From: Phytoactinopolyspora alkaliphila
GTDB lineage: Bacteria > Actinomycetota > Actinomycetes > Jiangellales > Jiangellaceae
Assembly: GCF_010550695.1 (NCBI RefSeq)
Contig: NZ_JAAGOB010000011.1
Coordinates: 1 to 64,000, forward strand
DNA length: 64,000 nt
Direction of reading: 5' to 3'
Numbering within the stretch: the stretch's first letter is position 1; each line of letters opens with the position of its first letter. The translations under genes were made by a program, and so were the position numbers. Shown here piece by piece: positions 33,222 through 41,657 of the stretch. The notes beneath the pieces are model-generated. The model did not search any database and had not been told where the DNA came from. It was given only the letters and a program-made list of their open reading frames with translations.

Positions 33222-35105
33222 ATGACCTTTTCCACCTTTCTTCCTCTATTCCGACGCCGGTTCGCGGCTGCGAGTACCGTCGTCGCCGGCTGCGCGGCAC
33301 TGCTCGCCGGCGGGCTGCCCGCGGCGACGGCCGCCTCACCTGACGCGGCAACGCCACCGGGGAGGACCGTCGCACACCAGGACCCGTGCCCGGAACCGTT
33401 CCCACTCGACGAGGTGACCGAAGGCATGTCGGCCACCGGGCGCACCGTCGAGAAGGGTACGGAGCCGGAGCCCTTCACCGCCACCGTCGTGGGCGTCGTC
33501 GACGGCGGGATCTCCCCGGACCTCGACCTGATCATTGTCGAGACCAGCTCACCGGCGATCGACCGGGCGGGCGGCATCTGGGCCGGTATGTCCGGATCCC
33601 CGGTGTACACCGATGACGGCCGTCTGCTCGGCGCGGTCGCGTACGGCCTGTCGGCCGCGCCGTCGAATATCGCCGGGTTGACGCCTGCCGCCGCGATACA
33701 TGACCTGTCCACGCGATCCGCGGTGACGGCCACCGGCTCCGCGCACGACGCCGCGGCCGCGGTGGAGCTTCCGGAGCACATCCAGGGTGAACTGGTGGCC
33801 AGCAGCGTCGCGACCGCATCCGAGGTACGGTCTGGCATGCGTGTGCTCCCCGTGCCCATGGCCGTGTCCGGCCTGTCCGCGAGCCGCCTGGACTCGTTCT
33901 CTGAGCGGCTGGGCGAGCGTCTGCCCGAGGCCCGCGCCTTCCCTGCCGGAGCGGCCCGAACCGATGCGGAGGGCTCTGCCGATGAGATCGTTCCCGGCGG
34001 CAATTTCGCCGCCGCGCTTTCCTACGGTGACGTGACCGCGGCGGGCATCGGCACGACGACGACCGTGTGCGAGGACAGCGTCGCCGTGGCGTTCGGCCAT
34101 CCGTACCTGTGGTCCGGCTCGTCGTCGATGAGCGTGCACCCGGCGAGCGCCGTGTTCGTCCAGCGCGACGACGCGATGGGCTCGTACAAGGTCGCCAACC
34201 CGGGCGGCGTAGTGGGCACACTCGACCAGGACCGGCTCGCCGGCATCCGCGGCAAGCTCGGCGAGGGACCGGCCGTGGTCCCAGTGACGTCGTCGATCTC
34301 CCCCGGCGGCGCGGACGGTGTCCGCGAGGGCAGGACCGAGGTCACCATGGCCGACGCCCTGCCGGACCTGGCGTCGTCGCACGCACTGGCGAATCTCGAT
34401 GCCGTCTTCGACGCCGTGGGTCCGGGTACCGCTCATATGGGGTGGCTGATCGACGGCGTGCGAGCCTCGGGTGAACCATTCACGGTCGAGGTGGAGAACA
34501 TGTACGCCAGTCGCTACGACATCGCCTTCGATGCCGTCTTCGACTCGTTCGACCAGATTCTGGCGATCCAGGAGAACGAGTTCGAAGAGGTCGAAATCCT
34601 TGCCGTCGAGTACACGGGCTCGGTGTCGGATACGTTCCAGCGCTACACCGTGTCGTCGGTCCAGGTCCGGCAGGACGACGGCGAGTTCGCACCGCCGCCC
34701 GCATCCGGGCCGCTGCAGGTGAAAGCGGGAGGAACCGTCGATGTCCACGTCACGCTCCTTCCGTACCAGGGCAAGGGCGACACGCGCGAGGTCGAGCTAT
34801 CGGTGGAGGTGCCGGATGACGCGGCCGGTGCGTTCGGCTGGTTCAGCGTTTCCGGCGGCCCCAGCAAGGACGTCTCGGAGGAGCCCGGAGAAGAAGCGGC
34901 CGACGGCGCCACGGACGAGAACGCCGGTTTCGACGAGCTGCTCACAGACCTGGAAGACCTGCTGCCCAACAACACGGTCACGGCTACGCTGCACGTGGAA
35001 GAGGAGTCCGAGGACGGTTTCGAGCTGCGGCAGCGCTCGGACCGGGTGACCGTCGACCACGTGGCGACCGGGCACCACGAGTTCTCCGTGGCGGTCTCCC
35101 CGTAA
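33222..35105 (+). CDS. Secreted SpoIVB/S55-family serine peptidase domain protein
   Basis: The protein has 627 residues. Start ATG 33222 leads into a signal peptide (LFRRRFAAASTVVAGCAALL, then AATAASPD). The S55 domain (about 60-270) has GMSATGRTVEKG and the nucleophile motif IWAGMSGSPVYTDDGRLLGA (Ser124 region), with AFGHPYLWSG later. This is the fold of SpoIVB, a serine protease that starts intermembrane signalling in Bacillus sporulation. The C-terminal half is beta-rich (about 480-625), with an acidic Glu/Asp insertion near 550-590. It is likely extracellular. It faces the M50B-like gene tail to tail. Confidence 0.85.
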   Translation: MTFSTFLPLFRRRFAAASTVVAGCAALLAGGLPAATAASPDAATPPGRTVAHQDPCPEPFPLDEVTEGMSATGRTVEKGTEPEPFTATVVGVVDGGISPDLDLIIVETSSPAIDRAGGIWAGMSGSPVYTDDGRLLGAVAYGLSAAPSNIAGLTPAAAIHDLSTRSAVTATGSAHDAAAAVELPEHIQGELVASSVATASEVRSGMRVLPVPMAVSGLSASRLDSFSERLGERLPEARAFPAGAARTDAEGSADEIVPGGNFAAALSYGDVTAAGIGTTTTVCEDSVAVAFGHPYLWSGSSSMSVHPASAVFVQRDDAMGSYKVANPGGVVGTLDQDRLAGIRGKLGEGPAVVPVTSSISPGGADGVREGRTEVTMADALPDLASSHALANLDAVFDAVGPGTAHMGWLIDGVRASGEPFTVEVENMYASRYDIAFDAVFDSFDQILAIQENEFEEVEILAVEYTGSVSDTFQRYTVSSVQVRQDDGEFAPPPASGPLQVKAGGTVDVHVTLLPYQGKGDTREVELSVEVPDDAAGAFGWFSVSGGPSKDVSEEPGEEAADGATDENAGFDELLTDLEDLLPNNTVTATLHVEEESEDGFELRQRSDRVTVDHVATGHHEFSVAVSP

Positions 35106-35115
35106 CCGTGGCCTC

Positions 35116-35179
35116 CTCCCCTTGATCATTGGCCGTCGCTGCCCCTGGAGTGTGCAGGATCGCCGATGATCATGGGGAG
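35116..35179. repeat. 64-bp TGATCAT-armed element, copy 2
   Basis: The 14-bp arms CTCCCCTTGATCAT (35116-35129) and ATGATCATGGGGAG (35166-35179) have one mismatch and enclose a 36-base core. Length and core match the element at 15432-15495. It lies between the convergent S55 and M50B-like genes and supplies the latter's stop codon. Confidence 0.85.
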
Positions 35180-35889
35180 AGTTCGGCGGCGGTGAGCACC
35201 GTCGTCACTCCGTACCAGGAACACACGGCGATCACGACCAGGAAAGTGAACAGCCAGAACACCCCTGGGAGCACCCGGCTTCGCCGTCCCAGCATGTAGG
35301 CGTCGGAGCGGTGCACGCCTCGCCGGGTCAGGTGGCTGCGGGTCACCGCCCACCATCCCCGCACCGAGCCCACGATCAGCAGCCAGGCGAACGCGAACAC
35401 CACGGCGTTCTGCACCCAGGCCTCGCCGTACCACGCCACCAACCCGAGGAACGCGCCGGTGGCGACGACGACGCCCACCGTATGCCAGCTGCGCGAAAGC
35501 AGAAACGTCAGAGTCAGACCGACGACGAGGACCCACAAGGCGACCTGCGCCCAGCCCTCAGACACGGCCCACATCAGCCCGGCGCCGGCGACGGCGGGAG
35601 CCGGGTATCCCCACCACAGCGTCCACAGCACCCGGAACGTGCCTTTGCCTGCGAAATTCGTGGCACCCGACATGTCATTGTTCACGGTGATGCCGTGCAG
35701 CCGGTAGCCGGCGACGAGAGCCGCCAGGGCGTGCCCGATCTCATGCACGATGGTGACCGGATAGCCGATCACGTTCCATGTCGAGCGGTGCACGGCCAGC
35801 CCGATCGCCACTAGTCCGACCGCGACGATCTGTTCCTGCGGCATCGAGGCCAGGGTCTCGTCGAGCCGGAAGTCGTTCAGGGTCCGCAC
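35170..35889 (-). CDS. M50B-like membrane metalloprotease-family protein
   Basis: The protein has 239 residues and about six hydrophobic segments. The zinc motif HEIGH is at 49-53 within a membrane-facing helix (IGYPVTIVHEIGHALAALVAG). A later GYPAPAVAGAGLMWA matches the glycine/proline loop of the M50B-like family. The third-ligand motif of classical site-2 proteases (LDG) is not evident, so proteolytic activity is presumed and not shown. It is convergent with the S55 peptidase gene and downstream of the LPXTG gene on the same strand. The last codons come from the 64-bp palindromic element. Confidence 0.82.
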   Translation of the reverse strand: MRTLNDFRLDETLASMPQEQIVAVGLVAIGLAVHRSTWNVIGYPVTIVHEIGHALAALVAGYRLHGITVNNDMSGATNFAGKGTFRVLWTLWWGYPAPAVAGAGLMWAVSEGWAQVALWVLVVGLTLTFLLSRSWHTVGVVVATGAFLGLVAWYGEAWVQNAVVFAFAWLLIVGSVRGWWAVTRSHLTRRGVHRSDAYMLGRRSRVLPGVFWLFTFLVVIAVCSWYGVTTVLTAAELSP

Positions 35890-35942
35890 CGGGCGACCCT
35901 ACCCCGAGGTGTGCCCGCCTCACACGACCGCCCACGAGAAGC

Positions 35943-35999
35943 CGATCATGGGCGAACAGGCCGTCCGCGAGAGCGATGACGGCAGTCCGCCCATGATCG
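35943..35999. repeat. Related GATCATGGGC inverted repeat
   Basis: CGATCATGGGCG (35943-35954) and CGCCCATGATCG (35988-35999) form perfect 12-bp arms with a 33-base core. The left arm context AAGCCGATCATGGGC resembles the right end of the 64-bp element at 15432, so it is probably a rearranged family member. It starts 16 bases past the end (stop) of the LPXTG gene. Confidence 0.7.
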
Positions 36000-36015
36000 A
36001 CACGATGGTGCCCTG

Positions 36016-37563
36016 TTACAAGCGGGCGAAGCCCTTCCGGCGCATGGTGATCGCCGCCGCGCCGCCCGCGAGGAGAAGCAGCGTCGCCACGGTCAGGAAC
36101 TGCACCGAACCGGTACCGGTGTCGGGAAGCATCTCGCCACCATCGGCGTCGGCATCCACATCCGCATCCACGCCGATGCCCGCATCGACATCCGCATCCA
36201 CGTCGGCGCCCGCGTCTGCATCGACGCCCGCGTCCACATCGACGTCAGCGTCCACGTCGGCATCGACATCAGCGTCCACGTCCGCATCCACGTCAGCATC
36301 GACATCAGCGTCGACATCCGCATCCACGTCGACATCCGCATCGACCTCGGCGTCCACATCAGCATCGACATCGACATCGGTGTCCACGTCCGCATCCACG
36401 TCGGCATCGACATCCGCGTCAGCGTCCACATCCGCGTCGACATCGACGTCAGCATCCACGTCAGCGTCGACATCCGCATCCGCGTCGACATCGACGTCAG
36501 CATCCACGTCAGCGTCCACATCCGCGTCCACGTCGACATCGTCCTGGGCGGCGTTGCAGGCCGAGTAGTACGCCTCCTGCCCCGTCGTCAGGAGGTTGAC
36601 CGGGCCCTGCCACAACCACGGCAGCACACACGCGTTGTTCAGGATGTTGATGCCCTCCGAGCTGCCCGAGCCACCACCGTTGCATGCCGAGTAGTACGCC
36701 TCCTGGCCCTCCGTCAGCACGTTGAACGGGCCCTGCCACAACCACGGCGCCACACATGCGTTGTTCAGGATGTTGATGCCCTCGGCACTCATGGTGCCGT
36801 CACTGTTACAGGCCTCGTAGTGGCCGGTCTGGCCTTCGGTCAGGAAGTTCAGCGGACCCTGCCAGAACCACGGCGCGGCACACAGATTGTTGCCGATGTT
36901 GATGGCCGGGAGCGCGCTCTCGTCCACGGCTTCGGCATCGGTGACCTCGACTACCGTCCCGTCGCTGTTGCAGGCGACATAGTGGGCCTCCTGGCCCTCG
37001 GTGAAGACGTTCGCCGGCCCCTGCCACAGCCAGGGCAGCAAGCAGGCGTTGTTCAGGATATCGATACCGGCTTCGTCCGACACCGCATCCGTGTTGCAGA
37101 CGACGTAGTACGCCTCGTTGCCACCGGTGGCGAGGTTGATCGGCCCCTGCCACAGCCACGGCGCTGCGCACGAGTCGTTCAGGATGCTAATGCCCTCGGC
37201 GTTGGCGCCGGCCCCGGCGGAGCCATTGCAGGCTTCGTACGAGCCAGTCTGGCCTTCGGTCAGGACATTGAACGGCCCCGGCCAGAACCATGGCAGCAGA
37301 CACAGGTCGTTCCCGATGTTCACATCGGGAAGATCCAGTCCGTCCAGCAGGTCCAGCGCACCGATCACGTCGGCGGAATCAATGGTTTCAAAGCCGGCGG
37401 GCGGGGCTTCGTCCGACTGCTCGAACGTGGGGACGTCGGCGGTGAAGTTCTCCGGCTCCACCGTTCCTTGCGTCGCCATTCCCGCCGCACCGGTCAGGCC
37501 CATGCCGACGGATACGGCGACAACGCCCATTCCGGACACGACCCCGCGGAACAACCTGTTCAC
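36016..37563 (-). CDS. LPXTG-anchored surface protein with Cys/Trp repeats and a poly-(Asp-X) stalk
   Basis: The protein has 515 residues from GTG 37563 (GGAGA five bases upstream). After a signal peptide there are six repeats (about residues 80-338). Each holds NxCxxPWxWxGPxN, then T-x-G and Y-x2-CN, with two Cys about 24 apart. An Asp-Val/Asp-Ala tract follows (about 340-474). The C-terminus has LPDTG (478-482), a membrane helix and RRKGFARL, the classic sortase signal. It should be covalently attached to peptidoglycan, with the repeats displayed on a charged stalk. The paired Cys recall chaplins, but the consensus differs. No sortase gene is present here. The family is not recognised. Confidence 0.85.
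   Translation of the reverse strand: MNRLFRGVVSGMGVVAVSVGMGLTGAAGMATQGTVEPENFTADVPTFEQSDEAPPAGFETIDSADVIGALDLLDGLDLPDVNIGNDLCLLPWFWPGPFNVLTEGQTGSYEACNGSAGAGANAEGISILNDSCAAPWLWQGPINLATGGNEAYYVVCNTDAVSDEAGIDILNNACLLPWLWQGPANVFTEGQEAHYVACNSDGTVVEVTDAEAVDESALPAINIGNNLCAAPWFWQGPLNFLTEGQTGHYEACNSDGTMSAEGINILNNACVAPWLWQGPFNVLTEGQEAYYSACNGGGSGSSEGINILNNACVLPWLWQGPVNLLTTGQEAYYSACNAAQDDVDVDADVDADVDADVDVDADADVDADVDADVDVDADVDADADVDADVDADVDTDVDVDADVDAEVDADVDVDADVDADVDADVDADVDADVDADVDADVDVDAGVDADAGADVDADVDAGIGVDADVDADADGGEMLPDTGTGSVQFLTVATLLLLAGGAAAITMRRKGFARL
36142..36546. repeat. Minisatellite encoding the (Asp-Val/Ala)n stalk
   Basis: About 405 bp of 6-, 12- and 18-bp related units of the type CATCCACGTCGG or CATCGACATCAG run on the plus strand. 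They encode alternating Asp with Val or Ala on the minus strand for about 135 residues. Synonymous third positions vary between units, so the protein pattern is kept while the DNA has diverged. This indicates selection for Asp at every second residue. Confidence 0.9.
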
Positions 37564-37618
37564 ACGAATCTCCTCTGGTGTATGGGAATACCGCGGCAAA
37601 ATATCGCCGCCAGGGAGA

Positions 37619-37647
37619 ACAATTGACCAGGCCGTTGAGACTGTCAA
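37619..37647 (-). promoter_or_regulatory. Promoter of the LPXTG protein gene
   Basis: On the minus strand, TTGACA (37647-37642), a 17-base spacer and AATTGT (37624-37619) lie about 55 bases before the GTG start. The surrounding 37600-37680 is unusually AT-rich for this window. The -10 match is weak. The remaining gap up to the palindrome at 37799 shows no other feature. Confidence 0.5.
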
Positions 37648-37798
37648 GCAATTTCACTACTAGTCATACGTTTGTCGTCATAGTGGGTCCGCCCGGGGCC
37701 GGACGAATATGCGTGGCTCATCCGAGGTCACCTCTGAGGTGATCTGCACTGCCCGGTCGTAGAGATACGGCGAAACCACCATCAGACCCGGTACATCC

Positions 37799-37886
37799 AA
37801 ATGATCATGTAAACCATGTTTTCTCGTGCTTCACCATGCCTGCAGGCATGGTGAAGCACGAGAAAACATGGTTTACATGATCATTT
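37799..37886. repeat. 88-bp perfect palindrome, copy 2
   Basis: Two 44-bp arms meet at CTGCAG with no loop and no mismatch, beginning AAATGATCATGTAAACC. The copy at 85-178 differs at two central positions only. It lies five bases beyond the ligated end TTTAGGAC of gatB, with the gatB stop at 37894-37896. As single-stranded RNA or DNA it can fold on itself completely. Confidence 0.97.
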
Positions 37887-37893
37887 AGGACGG

Positions 37894-39408
37894 TCACGCC
37901 GTAAGGCGCTGCACGATCAATTCCCGCACCCGCTTGGCGTCAGCCTGCCCGCGCGTCGCCTTCATCACCGAGCCGATCAGCGCGCCGACCGCCCCCATGT
38001 TGCCGCCGCGGATCTTCTCCGCGACATCGGGCATCGCCGCGATGGCGTCATCGACGGCCGACGCCAGGGCGGACTCGTCGGAGACCACGGCCAGACCTCG
38101 AGCCGCCACGACCTCGTCGGGCGAGCCCTCCCCGGCCAGGACGCCCTCAACCACCTGCCGAGCCAGCTTGTCGTTGAGGGCTCCGTCGTTGATGAGCTCT
38201 TCGACCCGAGCCACCTGAGCCGGAGTGATGCCGGACTCCTCCACGCCGACGCCTCGTTCGTTGGCGGTACGCGCGATCTCGCCGAGCCACCACTTCTTCG
38301 CGCCCGCGGCGTCGGCACCGGCCGCAATGGTCTCGGCGACCAGTCCGAGCGCACCCGCGTTGACGACGTCGCGCATCTCCAGGTCCGTGAAGCCCCACTC
38401 GGACTGCAGCCGGGCCCGCCGCGCGGCAGGCGGCTCCGGCAGCGTGCCGCGCAACCGCTCGACCCAGTCCCGCGACGGGGCGACCGGGACCAAGTCCGGT
38501 TCGGGGAAGTAGCGGTAGTCCTCCGCTTCCTCCTTGACCCGCCCGGGTGTGGTCTCGCCAGTGTCCTCGTGCCAGTGACGTGTCTCCTGGACGATCTTCT
38601 CACCGGCGTCGAGGACCGTGGCCTGCCGCCGGATCTCGTAGGTGACCGCGCGCTCGACGGAACGCAACGAGTTCACGTTCTTCGTCTCGGTCCGTGTACC
38701 GAGCACCGTGGCGCCACGTGGCTTGAGCGACACGTTGGCGTCGCAGCGCATCTGGCCCAGCTCCATCCGGGCCTCCGACACCCCGAGGGCCCGGATCAGC
38801 TCACGCAACTCCGTGACGTAGGCACGAGCCACGGCGGGCGCCAGCGCCGGATCCACCTCGATCGGCTTCGTGACGATCTCGATCAGTGGGATACCAGCAC
38901 GGTTGTAGTCCAGCAGCGAGTGGCTCGCCCCGTGAATCCGCCCGGTGGCGCCGCCGACGTGCAGGGACTTCCCGGTGTCTTCCTCCATGTGTGCGCGCTC
39001 GATACCGATACGGAACACCTGTGCGCCGTCGGCCGTGTCGACGGTGACCTCGGTCCAGCCGTCGAAGGCGATCGGCTCGTCGTACTGGGAGATCTGGTAG
39101 TTCTTCGGCATGTCCGGATAGAAGTAGTTCTTCCGGGCGAAGCGGCAATGCTCCGCGATGGTGCAATTCAGCGCCAGTCCGATCCGGATCGCCGACTCTA
39201 CGGCCATCTGGTTCACCACGGGCAGCGAGCCGGGAAATCCCAGGCAGGTGGGGCAGACCTGCGTGTTCGGCTCGGCGCCGAACGCCGTCGAACAGCCGCA
39301 GAACATCTTGGTGACAGTGCCGAGCTCGACATGCACCTCCATGCCCATGACCGGGTCGAACCGCGCGATGACGTCCTCGAAGGTGGGTAGAGCGATCGCC
39401 GTGGACAT
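37894..39408 (-). CDS. gatB: Aspartyl/glutamyl-tRNA amidotransferase subunit B
   Basis: The protein has 504 residues and is the kinase and tRNA-binding subunit of GatCAB. It phosphorylates mischarged Glu-tRNA(Gln) or Asp-tRNA(Asn) before amidation. It shows [20 protein letters not shown] with zinc Cys, [19 protein letters not shown] (second zinc Cys pair), the [15 protein letters not shown] signature, and a C-terminal YqeY-like helical tail. It is the last gene of the gatC-gatA-small ORF-gatB operon. Its start overlaps the stop of the small membrane gene (TGATG). Confidence 0.97.
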   Translation of the reverse strand: MSTAIALPTFEDVIARFDPVMGMEVHVELGTVTKMFCGCSTAFGAEPNTQVCPTCLGFPGSLPVVNQMAVESAIRIGLALNCTIAEHCRFARKNYFYPDMPKNYQISQYDEPIAFDGWTEVTVDTADGAQVFRIGIERAHMEEDTGKSLHVGGATGRIHGASHSLLDYNRAGIPLIEIVTKPIEVDPALAPAVARAYVTELRELIRALGVSEARMELGQMRCDANVSLKPRGATVLGTRTETKNVNSLRSVERAVTYEIRRQATVLDAGEKIVQETRHWHEDTGETTPGRVKEEAEDYRYFPEPDLVPVAPSRDWVERLRGTLPEPPAARRARLQSEWGFTDLEMRDVVNAGALGLVAETIAAGADAAGAKKWWLGEIARTANERGVGVEESGITPAQVARVEELINDGALNDKLARQVVEGVLAGEGSPDEVVAARGLAVVSDESALASAVDDAIAAMPDVAEKIRGGNMGAVGALIGSVMKATRGQADAKRVRELIVQRLTA

Positions 39409-39626
39409 CAGGAGTCGTCCCCCAGCTCCACCATGCGCGAACGGTCATCTCCACCGCGGACGTCACGCACGACGATCGCGACGGTGACGGCGATCGAGGC
39501 GGCGGCCAGCCCGGCGTCGAGCATCTTCAGCTTGTCGCCCTCGTGCTTCGCCTTGGTGAAAGCCTTCATGGCAGCGGTGGCCGAGAAGACACTGCCGACG
39601 ATCCGAATGATCTGTTTGGCGTTCAT
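39408..39626 (-). CDS. Small membrane protein inside the gat operon
   Basis: The protein has 72 residues. It starts at ATG 39626, overlapping the gatA stop as ATGA, and its own stop overlaps the gatB start as TGATG. One hydrophobic segment ([18 protein letters not shown], about residues 36-53) follows a basic amphipathic N-terminal part ([16 protein letters not shown]), so it is probably a single-pass membrane protein. The function is unknown. The tight coupling on both sides makes it a genuine gene. Confidence 0.75.
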   Translation of the reverse strand: MNAKQIIRIVGSVFSATAAMKAFTKAKHEGDKLKMLDAGLAAASIAVTVAIVVRDVRGGDDRSRMVELGDDS

Positions 39627-41149
39627 CGCCGTTCCTCCAACTCGGGGGCTTTGTTCAGCAGATACCCGCCCCACTCCGAGACAAGCGCCTGCTCCAGCGC
39701 CGCACCCACCCGGTACAGCCGGTGGTCGCCCAGCACCGGAGCCATGACGTGCAGTCCGACCGGCAGGCCGTCCTCGTCGGCGAGGCCGCACGGGAAAGAT
39801 GCGGAGGCATTGCCCGCGAGGTTGCTCGGGATGGTGCACAGGTCGTTCGTGTACATGGCCAGCGGATCGTCGACCTTCTCCCCGATGGGGAATGCCGTGG
39901 TGGGCGTGGTCGGCGAGACGAGGACGTCGACCTTCGCGAAGGCGGCCTCGAAGTCGCGGCTCACCAAGGTCCTGACCTTCTGGGCCTGGCCATAGTAGGC
40001 GTCGTAGTAGCCCGAGGAAAGTGCGTAGGTGCCGAGAATGATCCGTCGTTTGGCCTCCGCGCCGAACCCCACCCCGCGGGTGATGTTCATGACCTCCTCG
40101 GCGCCACGGCTGCCGTCGTCGCCGACCCGCAGCCCGAACCGCATCGCGTCGAAGCGGGCCAGGTTGGACGATACCTCGCTCGGCATGATCAGGTAATACG
40201 CAGGCAACGCGTATGTGAAATTCGGGCAGGAGACCTCGACGACCTCCGCGCCGAGCTTGCCGAGCAACTCGACGGCCTCGGCGAAGCGCGCCTCGACACC
40301 GGCCTGGTAGCCGTCCCCCCCGAGCTCCTTCACCACACCCACCCGCAGGCCGGCGAGGTCACCGTGGGCACCCTGCCGGGCGGCGGCGACGACGTCCGGG
40401 ACGGCCTCATCGATGCTGGTGGAGTCCAGGGGGTCGTGTCCGGCGATGACGCTGTGCAGCAGCGCGGCGTCCATGACGGTACGCGCACACGGTCCAGCCT
40501 GGTCGAGGCTGGACGCGCAGGCGATCAGCCCGTACCGGCTGACGCCGCCATAGGTGGGCTTGACGCCGACGGTTCCGGTGACGGCGGCGGGCTGCCGGAT
40601 AGATCCGCCGGTGTCGGTGCCGATGGCCAGCGGCGCCTCGAACGCCGCGAGAGAAGCCGCCGATCCGCCGCCGGAACCACCCGGGATCCGGTTCAGGTCC
40701 CACGGATTGCGAGTCGGTCCGAACGCGGAGTTCTCCGTCGACGAGCCCATGGCGAACTCGTCCAGGTTGGTCTTGCCGAGGATGACGATGCCGGCGTCTC
40801 GCAACTTGGCGGTGACGGTGGCGTCGTAGGGAGGCTGCCAGCCTTCCAGAATCCGCGAACCCGCGGTGGTCGGCATGTCGGCCGTGGTGATGACGTCTTT
40901 CAGGGCCAGCGGGACGCCGGCGAGCGGGCCGAGCGGCTCGCCCGCCGCCCGCTTCGCATCGACCGCCGCCGCGGCCGACAACGCACCATCCTGATCGACG
41001 TGCAGAAAGGCGTGCACCCCCGGTTCTGCGTCCACGGCGGCGATGCGCTCGAGGTGCGCCTGGGTGACTTCCACAGCGCTGACCTCGCCCGAGGCTATCG
41101 ACGCCGCGAGCTCTTCAGCGCTGCGGCGCACCAGTCCCTGATCGGTCAC
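39623..41149 (-). CDS. gatA: Glutamyl-tRNA(Gln) amidotransferase subunit A
   Basis: The protein has 508 residues. The amidase-signature enzyme releases ammonia from glutamine for the GatB transamidation site. Catalytic Lys is in [20 protein letters not shown]. The Ser-cisSer pair is in the glycine-serine loop [14 protein letters not shown] and [30 protein letters not shown] is the substrate loop. It overlaps gatC by 4 bp upstream and the small membrane gene by 4 bp downstream. Confidence 0.97.
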   Translation of the reverse strand: MTDQGLVRRSAEELAASIASGEVSAVEVTQAHLERIAAVDAEPGVHAFLHVDQDGALSAAAAVDAKRAAGEPLGPLAGVPLALKDVITTADMPTTAGSRILEGWQPPYDATVTAKLRDAGIVILGKTNLDEFAMGSSTENSAFGPTRNPWDLNRIPGGSGGGSAASLAAFEAPLAIGTDTGGSIRQPAAVTGTVGVKPTYGGVSRYGLIACASSLDQAGPCARTVMDAALLHSVIAGHDPLDSTSIDEAVPDVVAAARQGAHGDLAGLRVGVVKELGGDGYQAGVEARFAEAVELLGKLGAEVVEVSCPNFTYALPAYYLIMPSEVSSNLARFDAMRFGLRVGDDGSRGAEEVMNITRGVGFGAEAKRRIILGTYALSSGYYDAYYGQAQKVRTLVSRDFEAAFAKVDVLVSPTTPTTAFPIGEKVDDPLAMYTNDLCTIPSNLAGNASASFPCGLADEDGLPVGLHVMAPVLGDHRLYRVGAALEQALVSEWGGYLLNKAPELEERR

Positions 41150-41445
41150 TGCTCTTCTCCCAGGATCTGCGGCACCCGGAACCGGCCGTCCTCGGCCTCG
41201 GGCGCCCCGGCCAGCGCGGCGTCGGCGGTCAGTCCAGGACGAAGGACGTCCTCACGGAAGACGTTGGTGACGGGCAATGCGTGCGACGTGGGCGGTATGT
41301 GGTCAGCCGCGACCTCGGACACCTGCGCGACCGCGCCGATGATCTGGTCGAGCTGACCGGCGAGGTGCTCGAGCTCGTCGGGCTCGAGATCGAGGCGAGC
41401 GAGGCGCGCCAGGTGGGCTACCTCGTCGCGGCTGATCGAGGACAT
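41146..41445 (-). CDS. gatC: Glutamyl-tRNA(Gln) amidotransferase subunit C
   Basis: The protein has 99 residues. It is the small helical clamp that joins GatA and GatB. The N-terminus [20 protein letters not shown] is diagnostic, and the later [18 protein letters not shown] tail wraps the complex. It starts with ATG 41445 and heads the operon. Upstream, 41446-41657 is the divergent promoter region shared with the acyltransferase gene; no regulator site was recognised. Confidence 0.95.
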   Translation of the reverse strand: MSSISRDEVAHLARLARLDLEPDELEHLAGQLDQIIGAVAQVSEVAADHIPPTSHALPVTNVFREDVLRPGLTADAALAGAPEAEDGRFRVPQILGEEQ

Positions 41446-41657
41446 ATGAGTGCTGCTCCTACGTCGACGTTGATGACTCTGACGCTCTGGGAAGACGGCA
41501 AACGCCCGGCCACGAGCTCCTTGCCGATCCTACGCTAGCGCTTCCTCGCGACACGCTCAGTAGGGCCAGCCCCACCCGGCGCGTGGTGAGTACCCGCAGG
41601 TACAAGACGCCAGCTGCCTCCGCTGCTATCGACGTCCCAGTTCACGAGGCTAGAGGC

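Noticed and set aside
32872-33405. N-terminal extension of the flavoprotein gene
   Set aside because: The frame is open but encodes a GH5 scrap and low-complexity sequence; the dinucleotide fold begins right after ATG 32871.
35909-36568. Plus-strand Ser/Thr/Ala-repeat open frame
   Set aside because: It is a reverse reading of the Asp-repeat tract. There is no signal peptide or anchor, while the minus strand encodes a complete LPXTG protein.
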